From JBOFLG01 sp051657745 (GTDB lineage: Bacteria > Actinomycetota > Actinomycetes > Actinomycetales > Dermatophilaceae): DNA of 6,936 bases. The first letter of the stretch is position 1. Every line of letters begins with the position of its first letter. The translations under genes were made by a program, and so were the position numbers. Of this stretch, positions 1 through 5,201 are shown piece after piece. The DNA lies in the NCBI GenBank assembly GCA_051657745.1, contig JBOFLG010000226.1, positions 1 to 6,936 of the forward strand, given 5' to 3'. The notes beneath the pieces were generated by a model. It was given only the letters and a program-made list of their open reading frames with translations. It made no database searches and was not told the origin of the DNA.

Positions 1-37
1 GTGGCCGCTCCACGACAGCGCAGGAGGAACCTGGTGA
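1..37 (+). CDS. 3' end of an EspC-like substrate gene (partial, product ends GGTW)
   Basis: Only the last codons are inside the window. Reading from base 2 gives WPLHDSAGGTW and then TGA at 35-37. The ending closely matches the end of the 346-aa EspC-like protein at 4160-5200, which finishes TGGSW. In both cases the stop overlaps the GTG start of a downstream gene whose first residues are similar. I infer that this is the tail of a paralogue of the 4160 gene, the first gene of a repeated cassette. The identity rests on a short tail plus the shared junction, so the family call is tentative, while the reading frame is well supported by the overlap architecture. The frame beginning at base 1 (GTG) is only the in-frame upstream extension of the next gene. 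Confidence 0.6.
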   Translation, partial: WPLHDSAGGTW

Positions 38-38
38 G
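23..38 (+). repeat. Junction repeat GGAGGANCCTGGTGAG, left copy
   Basis: GGAGGAACCTGGTGAG here matches GGAGGATCCTGGTGAG at 5186-5201 with one mismatch in 16. The segment encodes the Gly-Gly-Thr-Trp-stop end of one gene. It also supplies the GGAGG ribosome site (23-27) and GTG start (34) of the next. A second match follows 17 bases downstream in both copies (GACCCACRGTCGG at 55-67 and 5218-5230), at the same distance from the start codon. Confidence 0.8.
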
Positions 39-192
39 CATCACCGACACCATCGACCCACGGTCGGTCGTCATCCTGCCGGGCATCCCGCACGGCACGA
101 ACACCGTCACGGAGCCGGGGCCCAACGGCAACGTCGGGCCCGACCGCCTGGGTGCCAGTGCGACGAGCGCTGCAGACCGGGGGCCACGATGA
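34..192 (+). CDS. 52-aa protein sharing its N-terminus with the W-x-G gene at 5197; probably a shortened paralogue
   Basis: The GTG start at 34 is preferred over base 1 because GGAGG lies at 23-27, six bases before it, and the GTG overlaps the previous stop (GTGA). The protein begins VSITDTIDPRSVVILPGIP. The 248-aa protein at 5197 begins VSVAEAVDPQSALVVPNIP, so the two share start, motif and spacing. After about residue 22 the similarity stops: the remaining 30 residues are Gly/Pro/Ala-rich, and there is no W-x-G turn, helical hairpin or hydrophobic segment. The last codon overlaps the ATG of the YbaB-like gene (ATGA). It may be a truncated copy kept for translational coupling or a genuine small ESX-associated protein. 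No function is assigned. Confidence 0.6.
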   Translation: MSITDTIDPRSVVILPGIPHGTNTVTEPGPNGNVGPDRLGASATSAADRGPR

Positions 193-935
193 ACGAGCTC
201 GACGACTTGTACGACCTCCGCGACGAGATCGACCGGCTGGCACAGGGGTTCGACGCTGCCGCACAGCCGCGCCAGGCTCACTACGAAGGAGGCGATGACG
301 CGGGAGCAGTGACCGTGCGGGTGTCGCCCACCGGGGTGGTCACCCACGTCGGTGTCGCGACGCACTGGCGTGATCGCGTTGGGCCCGACGGGCTCCCGGA
401 TGCCGTGCTGGCCGCGATCCAGTCGGCGAGCCTGAGCCGCCTCGAGGACTGGGGCCACGGGGTGGAGGAAGCACAATCAGGCCCGCAACCGCGCGCTCGT
501 CCGGTGCCCGGCGTGTACGACACCCTCGCCGGTCAATTGGAGGACAGGGTGCGGCAGTCGAAGTCACCGGCCGAGGCCGCCGCCGTCCAGGCCGCTCTCG
601 TTGAGGTCATGGACGAGGTGCTGCGCAGCGTCGACGAGGTGACCGCCGACCTCGATGCGGCGCTTGCGGCATCCGTCTCGGGGCGCAGCGGGAGTGGGCG
701 GGTCGTCGCCGAGATCGCGCCGACCGGAGACCTGGTTGCGCTCACCTACGACCACGCGTGGCTGGATCGAGCGCACGCGGCCAACCTCGGGCGCGAGACC
801 CTCGCCGCCATCGACGACGCCCGTCGGGCGCTCGCCGGCCGGTCGATCGCCGACATCCTCGCCGGCAGTCGACTCACCGAGTTGCAGACCATGCTGAACA
901 ACCCGGATGCCGTGAGCCAGCGGCTCGGGCTGTGA
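189..935 (+). CDS. YbaB/EbfC-like nucleoid-associated protein with two YbaB-type lobes
   Basis: A 248-aa cytosolic-looking protein. Residues 38-82 carry a YbaB/EbfC-type strand-turn-strand-helix pattern (VTVRVSPTGVVTHVGV, then DAVLAAIQSA). A second, weaker copy is at residues 168-212 (RVVAEIAPTGDLVALTYDHA, then ETLAAIDDAR). An acidic helical region at about 110-160 lies between them, and a helical tail follows. YbaB/EbfC proteins are small dimeric DNA binders, usually near 100 aa, and YbaB-domain proteins are common beside actinobacterial ESX substrate genes. Here one chain seems to hold two lobes, perhaps an internal dimer. The ATG overlaps the previous stop (ATGA) with GGGGG at 179-183, so translation is probably coupled. 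DNA binding is inferred from family resemblance only. Confidence 0.72.
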   Translation: MNELDDLYDLRDEIDRLAQGFDAAAQPRQAHYEGGDDAGAVTVRVSPTGVVTHVGVATHWRDRVGPDGLPDAVLAAIQSASLSRLEDWGHGVEEAQSGPQPRARPVPGVYDTLAGQLEDRVRQSKSPAEAAAVQAALVEVMDEVLRSVDEVTADLDAALAASVSGRSGSGRVVAEIAPTGDLVALTYDHAWLDRAHAANLGRETLAAIDDARRALAGRSIADILAGSRLTELQTMLNNPDAVSQRLGL

Positions 936-981
936 ACGTCGTGGGCCGTACTACGCCCGCCGGACCAGAAAGGAACTGCTG

Positions 982-1296
982 ATGACGGTGCAGGCATCGC
1001 TCGAGGCGCTCGAGCACGATGCGCCGATCTGGGATGAAGTGTCGGCGGAGATAGGAGCCGCCGGCGCGACGGTCGGCGTGTTCGCCCTCTCCGGCGAGGC
1101 GGTCAGTTGGATGGCTGGGATGGAGGGCTTTCTCGACCTGTACGACGAGGTGCGCACCCTCGTGGCGACGCTCCTCGAGGAGGGCGCTGCCACCACCGCC
1201 GCCATCGGGAACGGACTGCGCCAGGTGCGCCGCCAGTACCAGGACGATGACGCCGCCGCCCGGGCCCGGTTCCGCGGCGTCTGGGAATCAAAGTAG
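982..1296 (+). CDS. EspC-like type VII secretion substrate, 104 aa
   Basis: This short, mostly helical Ala-rich protein has no signal peptide or membrane segment. Its length and helix-turn-helix layout match the EspC/WXG100 size class. Near the C-terminus the sequence RRQYQDDDAAARARF has Tyr86 and Asp90 in the YxxxD/E arrangement that marks ESX substrates for export. A loose turn (residues 34-48, FALSGEAVSWMAGME) separates two helical regions. The start is supported by AAGGAA at 970-975, six bases before the ATG. It follows the YbaB-like gene after 46 bases and precedes the W-x-G gene by 12, so they probably form one transcript. By analogy with ESX pairs it may dimerise with the 1309 product; this is inference. 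Confidence 0.65.
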   Translation: MTVQASLEALEHDAPIWDEVSAEIGAAGATVGVFALSGEAVSWMAGMEGFLDLYDEVRTLVATLLEEGAATTAAIGNGLRQVRRQYQDDDAAARARFRGVWESK

Positions 1297-1300
1297 GGAC
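1295..1300 (+). promoter_or_regulatory. Ribosome site for the first start (ATG 1309) of the W-x-G gene
   Basis: AGGGAC, overlapping the stop of the preceding gene, sits eight bases before ATG 1309. It is weaker than the site serving ATG 1378. It supports the long form of the protein but does not exclude the short one. Confidence 0.45.
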
Positions 1301-1308
1301 GGCTAGTC

Positions 1309-1400
1309 ATGGACGAGGTCATCGAGCAGGCACCTTTCGTGGGATTGCCGAACTGTTCACCGGCAGAGGGGGCGACCATGGATGAGGTCGTCGAGAAGGC
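1309..1400 (+). repeat. Duplicated start region (1309-1331 and 1378-1400)
   Basis: ATGGACGAGGTCATCGAG at 1309 and ATGGATGAGGTCGTCGAG at 1378 are direct repeats, 20 of 23 bases alike including the following five, 69 bases apart and in frame. They give MDEVIEQ and MDEVVEK. Each ATG has its own purine-rich site just upstream. Confidence 0.75.
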
Positions 1401-2091
1401 CCGGCAATTGATCGACCTGCTGCGGCGGAAACTCGACGAGCTCACCGACCGGATCAACGCCGTTCTCCGCAGGCTTCCGCACGACCTCGCTTGGGTCCGG
1501 GACAAGGTCCTCGACGTGTGGAGAGACCTCACCGGCAAGTTGGCCGAGCTGTGGTCCTGGATCGAGAAGCCACTCGCCGGGCCGGGTAATCCTGTGGTGC
1601 TCAGTGGCATGGCCGGGTTGTGGCACACCAGGGTCGGTGCGTCGGTCAGCCGGATGGTGGGGGTCGTCGACGCGGGTCAGCTCCTGGCCGACAACACGTG
1701 GGAAGGCACGGCGGCTGAGGCGTATAAGGAGGCGCTCGACCCGCAGAAGGGTGCGATGGAGAAGATCCAGGCAAACTTCTGTACCGCGATCGCTGATGCG
1801 CTGGATTCTCTGCAGCTCGCTCTCTTCGCTTTCTGGGTCGGTGTCGCCACAGCGGTCGCCACAGCGACCTTGGCTGTGGCGACCGCAATCGTCGGAGTGG
1901 TCGGCGTCATCACGGCGCCAGTCGCAGTCGGCATCCTGGTATCCGCGATTGGCGGGGTACTGGTCACACTTGCCGGCGCCTCACTAATCTTGTACTCGCA
2001 GGTCGGGAGCGCCAAGAAGACTCTCTCCGGCAGCCTCTCCGACCTCGCGGCGTACCCTCGCGGGCACTGGCCGCGGCCGGCGGGCTTATGA
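1309..2091 (+). CDS. W-x-G family ESX substrate with long hydrophobic C-terminal region
   Basis: A 260-aa protein. Residues 24-90 are amphipathic and charged (KARQLIDLLRRKLDELTDRI), likely helical. Residues 128-142 contain DNTWEGTAAEAYKEA, where Trp131-Glu-Gly133 forms the W-x-G turn of WXG100-type ESX proteins. Residues 168-230 are almost wholly hydrophobic and Gly/Ala/Val-rich, with a repeated VATA motif, long enough for two or three membrane passes. Classical WXG100 proteins are about 100 aa and soluble, so this is an extended relative. Its layout matches the 248-aa protein at 5197. ATG 1378, with a strong AGAGGGGG site, is a good alternative start (237 aa). The stop overlaps the ATG at 2088. 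A role as a membrane-acting exported effector is possible but unproven. Confidence 0.68.
   Translation: MDEVIEQAPFVGLPNCSPAEGATMDEVVEKARQLIDLLRRKLDELTDRINAVLRRLPHDLAWVRDKVLDVWRDLTGKLAELWSWIEKPLAGPGNPVVLSGMAGLWHTRVGASVSRMVGVVDAGQLLADNTWEGTAAEAYKEALDPQKGAMEKIQANFCTAIADALDSLQLALFAFWVGVATAVATATLAVATAIVGVVGVITAPVAVGILVSAIGGVLVTLAGASLILYSQVGSAKKTLSGSLSDLAAYPRGHWPRPAGL
1365..1372 (+). promoter_or_regulatory. Ribosome site for the alternative start ATG 1378
   Basis: AGAGGGGG ends five bases before ATG 1378. It is stronger and better placed than the site before ATG 1309, so a 237-aa form beginning MDEVVEK may be the main or a second product. Confidence 0.55.
1843..1866 (+). repeat. Perfect tandem 12-bp repeat, GTCGCCACAGCG twice
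   Basis: Two adjacent identical 12-mers (1843-1854 and 1855-1866) lie in the coding frame and encode VATA-VATA in the hydrophobic segment of the W-x-G protein. A third VATA follows with different codons. Confidence 0.85.
1852..1886 (+). repeat. 14-bp perfect inverted repeat with 7-nt loop inside the W-x-G gene
   Basis: GCGGTCGCCACAGC (1852-1865) pairs fully with GCTGTGGCGACCGC (1873-1886) across the loop GACCTTG. No T-run follows, so it is not a typical terminator. It may slow translation of the hydrophobic segment, or may arise by chance from repeated Val-Ala-Thr-Ala codons. Confidence 0.8.
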
Positions 2092-2498
2092 AGCTTGCTC
2101 CTGCATATGGCGGTCTCAGTGAGCACCCCGCTGATACTCGCCGCTGTCACCATCCATCAGCTGCGTCAGCACCCCGACCAGGCCAGCGCCACGCCTGGTC
2201 GGTTACCTGGCTGGACTTTGGTTCAGCGCCAGACGGGAGTGGGATGCCGCGGTGGTGGCTGGGCTGACCCGACGACACGGTCGGCTGGCTGGGCCTAGCG
2301 CAGGGCCTTCTCGACCTGCCCGATGAGGGCAGCCCCTCGTGGTGGCGCTCCCTGATCAGGGATTCGCCAGCGCCGCCGGGATCAGGAGCGCCCAACGTCA
2401 GGTGCGCTGCCAGTGCAGAGAAACAACGACGACATCTCCCGGGTGGGTGTGCCGGGGTCTGGGAACCGAAAGAGAGAGAACGACCATGGGCGAGGTAA
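2088..2498 (+). pseudogene. Probable frameshifted third gene of the left cassette
   Basis: ATG 2088 overlaps the stop of the W-x-G gene (ATGA), as at the other cassette junctions. It opens a frame (MKLAPAYGGLSEHPAD...) that stops at TGA 2265-2267 after 59 residues. Past that stop the same frame reads like a protein, with high third-position GC at 2268-2400 (DDTVGWLGLAQGLLDLPDEG, then SPSWWRSLIRD), but it has no start codon of its own. It ends at TAA 2496-2498, just inside the next gene. From 2195 to 2269 another frame looks more protein-like (LVGYLAGLWFSARREWDAAV). One missing base near 2195 and one extra C in the run at 2268-2270 would join all parts into a single protein of about 136 aa. 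I infer a decayed gene or sequence error; the family is unknown. Two small separate peptides remain possible. Confidence 0.45.
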
Positions 2499-4093
2499 CC
2501 GAGCGGCCGCCGCAGACGGTGAAGAAGCTCGTCGAGCCTGCCGAGCGCGGGCCGCAGGCAGTCAGGGATATGAGGCCATCGCCCACGACCCGGTTCTGGC
2601 TGATCGCGGGGAGCCTCATCCTCAGCGATATCTTGATTCTCCTTGTCGGTGGCTTAATCCTGCTGAGCGAGGGCGGGCAACTAGTCTCAATCGTAACTAT
2701 TCTATTGCTCTCGGTGGCGGTGGTAAGTTCCGCCATTCTCGGGTCGGGGAATCTTGCTCTGCTGTGGAATACCCTCCCGCCCGGCAAGGTATCGGTGTGC
2801 CTTCGCTGGGGCCTCACCGGGGGCCTCGCCGTGTGCGCAGGCTTCTGGTGTATGGGAGTTGTCGCGCTCCTTTCCGACATCGAACACGCAGGCTTGGTGT
2901 GGCTGTTCTCATGGATCGCCGCCTCGGTGGCTCTCCTCATGGTCGTTCCCAGCGGTGTCGTCTGGCTTAAACTGCGGAGGAAGGCCACACAAGTTCACGA
3001 TCCGTGCCGTCCATCGCTTCCTGTGTCACCTCCATCGCCCCTGGGAGTTTCGCGGACGATGAATGACCCCGATATCAGCAGTGCATCCCGCGAGGGTGTG
3101 GCTGAAGGCGGGCGGCGTGTGGTCGTGTCGCTCGCGACTAGGTGCTGGCTCATCGCTGGTACCGTCGCGGGGTTTGGTGCCGTCTTCTACATTGGCATGG
3201 GTTCTGCCGTTGTGGCGTTCGGCGAAACCCCGTGGTTCACGCTGGCGTTCGTGGTGCTGATCGCAGTTGCTGGTGTGAGCGCCGCACTCGTTGTGGCGGC
3301 GAACGTCGCTCTCGCCCGTGGCGCCCGCCCCGACAGTGCGTCCGCGCTGCTTAACTGGGGCCTTTCCGGAAGCCTCGTCGTGATCGCAGGTCTGGCGTTC
3401 GCCGGGCTCGCGGTGCTGGTGCTGGACGATAACGACATCACTCTGTCGCTGGTCTTCTCGTGGGGGGCCGCCACCATGGTTGGCGCCCTCGCCATGAGTG
3501 GCGGTACCACCTTCGTGGACTTGCCGATAGACCACACCAGCGCTCCCTCTGAGTTTGCCCCTTCGCCGCACGGGCGTTTTCGTATCAGGTGGGAAGCAGG
3601 GCAGGCAGGGGCCGCCTCACCTAATTGGGCATCGGCCGTGAAAGGTCGGTTCGTGATGTCGCTTTCTCTCGTGTGCTGGGTGAGGGCGATCGCCATCGCA
3701 ATTGTCGGTGTTCCCATCATCGGCAGTGCCGGAGTCATAGTCATCGTGCGGAGTGATCGCGGGTGGCCCACTGTCGCCTTCGGGGCCATCCTCGTCGTGG
3801 CTGTCGCGAGCGCGCTGGCCCAGACGGCGGCAAACGTTGGTTTGGCCAAAGCGGGCCCTCCGCAACGAGCTGGAGTACTAGTTAAGTGGGGGTGTGCTGG
3901 GTACTTCGTGGCCACGGTCGGTTTCCTACTGGTGGCGATTGCCCAAGGGTTGCAGGTCGACAGTACGTTCTCCCCGATCTTCATCTCATCGGGGTTTTCG
4001 ATGTTATGCGCCAGCCTCTGCTTCGTTGGCATGAGCAGTTGGTGGGGTGCCACCCAGGGCCGCAGGTTAGCGGAGATCCGGGAGTCGAATTAG
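2486..4093 (+). CDS. Polytopic membrane protein with three tandem four-helix units
   Basis: A 535-aa protein with about 12 predicted membrane helices. The ATG at 2486 is chosen because GAGAGAGAA lies at 2472-2480 and a charged N-terminus follows; the open frame back to GTG 2339 reads as low-complexity non-protein sequence. Helices group as 37-160, 220-340 and 394-517, joined by hydrophilic linkers (161-215 and 342-390). Each unit has the same landmarks: a Trp in helix one (38, 221, 398), an Asn ending helix two (89, 273, 450), a WG pair starting helix three (108, 291, 468) and FS in helix four (141, 324, 504). No enzyme or transporter motif was recognised. It contains rare TTA codons (57, 507, 528) and more AT-rich stretches than its neighbours. 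An immunity or export-accessory role is a guess from context. Confidence 0.75.
   Translation: MGEVTERPPQTVKKLVEPAERGPQAVRDMRPSPTTRFWLIAGSLILSDILILLVGGLILLSEGGQLVSIVTILLLSVAVVSSAILGSGNLALLWNTLPPGKVSVCLRWGLTGGLAVCAGFWCMGVVALLSDIEHAGLVWLFSWIAASVALLMVVPSGVVWLKLRRKATQVHDPCRPSLPVSPPSPLGVSRTMNDPDISSASREGVAEGGRRVVVSLATRCWLIAGTVAGFGAVFYIGMGSAVVAFGETPWFTLAFVVLIAVAGVSAALVVAANVALARGARPDSASALLNWGLSGSLVVIAGLAFAGLAVLVLDDNDITLSLVFSWGAATMVGALAMSGGTTFVDLPIDHTSAPSEFAPSPHGRFRIRWEAGQAGAASPNWASAVKGRFVMSLSLVCWVRAIAIAIVGVPIIGSAGVIVIVRSDRGWPTVAFGAILVVAVASALAQTAANVGLAKAGPPQRAGVLVKWGCAGYFVATVGFLLVAIAQGLQVDSTFSPIFISSGFSMLCASLCFVGMSSWWGATQGRRLAEIRESN
2588..4042 (+). repeat. Three diverged coding repeats of a four-helix membrane unit
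   Basis: The units lie at about 2588-2953, 3137-3505 and 3668-4042. Spacing between matching landmarks is about 183 and 177 codons. Units one and two share TR-x-WLIAG at the start, and all three share N-(L/V)-(A/G)-L followed 18-19 residues later by WG. The repeat is visible in protein only; DNA identity is low, so the triplication is old. Confidence 0.75.
3972..3998 (+). terminator. Terminator-like hairpin inside the membrane protein gene
   Basis: CCCCGAT (3972-3978) pairs with ATCGGGG (3988-3994) over a 9-nt loop and is followed by TTTT (3995-3998). The shape resembles a weak intrinsic terminator. It lies in codons 496-505, about 95 bases before the stop, with a short U-run, so real termination is doubtful; partial attenuation ahead of the 4160 operon is possible. 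Confidence 0.25.
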
Positions 4094-4159
4094 CACACAG
4101 GACGACCCGCGTCAGCACCATTGCACCGACGACAGCACATCCGACGAAGGGGAACGAGC

Positions 4160-5200
4160 ATGAGCGGCAACGGGTTTGAGGTGGATACCGGCCAATTGGA
4201 CCTGACCCGGCAGCTTTTTGAGCGCCAACGCGGTCACCTGAACGCGATCAACAAGTACATCAGTTCCACGTGCACCGCGCCCGGGGCGTTCCGCGGGTTG
4301 ATGAGCCTGCTCCAGGGCCACTACTCCGACACACTGGGCAGCGCACAGCAGGGGATGACGTCCGGCGTCAGCATCGCCGAGCACTGTGCGTCGACGATCA
4401 GCCAGACCCGCGACACCTACCTGCGCAGCGATCGTCGGGCCTACGAGCGGTTCGCGGCCGCGCAGAAGGCCGCCGGGCACGCTGTCGCGCCGTACCGCCC
4501 GCCCGCTACCGCGGGAACGCTCGGCCCCGCCGCGAAGGGACTGCTCACGCCTGGGTGCGAGACGTACAAGGCTGTGCCGTCGGTCTGGGACCGAATCGCC
4601 CAGACGGCAGGGGGTGTGGTCAAGGGCGGAGTCTCTGCAACCGTCGGCCGCAACGACCCGGCCAACCGCGAACCGAACCCTGACTGGTTCGACCGTGGGC
4701 GTGCTGGCTTCCACAACTGGCGGGTTCGCCGCAACGAGGAGGGCCAGGACCCGGCCAGCGGGTACCGAACACCGGAGGACTACTCGCACAACACCCGGAT
4801 GCAGCAGCGTTTCGACCAGGGCTACTACTCGGGTAGCCGTCGTGCCGCTGGGGCCCTTCCGGACGACATCGAGTACCGCGGCGCCGCCGACCAGGACGGC
4901 CACATCACTCCGAACCGGCGGCCAGGAAGCGCCTGGGCCGCAACGGAACTGACCAGTGGGATGGAGTCGGCCGGTGTCCTCGGCAGCGCCGTCACGAGCT
5001 TCTTTGTCGAGAATGACAAGGGCAACATCGAACCGGACATCGCCGGGATGCGCGATGCCATCAAGGGCGTGAACGAGGGCGCCACTGCGCTTCGTGACGC
5101 CACCACGACCAGACAAGAGATGGTCGATCTCGTCGAGGGCCCAGCAAACACCGGGTCCCGGGACTGGGCCACTGACAAGCAGACCGGAGGATCCTGGTGA
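4160..5200 (+). CDS. EspC-like ESX substrate with an unrecognised C-terminal domain
   Basis: A 346-aa protein without signal peptide or membrane helix. Residues 1-105 look like an EspC-type helical hairpin: FEVDTGQLDLTRQLFERQRG opens helix one. The second helix ends in TYLRSDRRAYERF, with Tyr87 and Asp91 forming the YxxxD ESX export signal. A Pro/Ala/Gly linker (110-130) leads to residues 135-346, rich in Arg, Asp, Tyr and Asn (DWFDRGRAGFHNWRVRRNEE; RMQQRFDQGYYSG), which I do not recognise. No nuclease, NAD-glycohydrolase or deaminase motif is evident. The start is set by AAGGGGA at 4147-4153, six bases before ATG; a 66-base gap precedes it, so a promoter could lie there. It ends GGSW, with its stop overlapping the next GTG. 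It is likely secreted with the 5197 product. Confidence 0.68.
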   Translation: MSGNGFEVDTGQLDLTRQLFERQRGHLNAINKYISSTCTAPGAFRGLMSLLQGHYSDTLGSAQQGMTSGVSIAEHCASTISQTRDTYLRSDRRAYERFAAAQKAAGHAVAPYRPPATAGTLGPAAKGLLTPGCETYKAVPSVWDRIAQTAGGVVKGGVSATVGRNDPANREPNPDWFDRGRAGFHNWRVRRNEEGQDPASGYRTPEDYSHNTRMQQRFDQGYYSGSRRAAGALPDDIEYRGAADQDGHITPNRRPGSAWAATELTSGMESAGVLGSAVTSFFVENDKGNIEPDIAGMRDAIKGVNEGATALRDATTTRQEMVDLVEGPANTGSRDWATDKQTGGSW

Positions 5201-5201
5201 G
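5186..5201 (+). repeat. Junction repeat GGAGGANCCTGGTGAG, right copy
   Basis: This copy encodes Gly-Gly-Ser-Trp-stop of the 346-aa protein. It also provides the GGAGG site (5186-5190) and GTG start (5197) of the next gene. It matches 23-38 with one mismatch. Confidence 0.8.

Noticed and set aside
2095..2298. 67-codon plus-strand frame starting at 2095
   Set aside because: It has a start without a ribosome site and a low-complexity end. The overlapping ATGA-coupled frame from 2088 and the frames joined in the pseudogene call explain the region better.
2351..2360. Perfect palindrome CCTGATCAGG
   Set aside because: A single 10-bp palindrome with no second copy or promoter nearby is expected by chance and falls in likely decayed coding sequence.
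2339..2485. Upstream extension of the membrane protein gene to GTG 2339
   Set aside because: No ribosome site precedes 2339, the extra 49 residues look non-protein-like, and another frame shows better coding bias here. ATG 2486 has a purine-rich site.
3187..4053. Open frame of 288 codons on the minus strand
   Set aside because: It is antisense to membrane units two and three; the Thr/Ala/Pro-rich translation mirrors hydrophobic codons and lacks a plausible start site.
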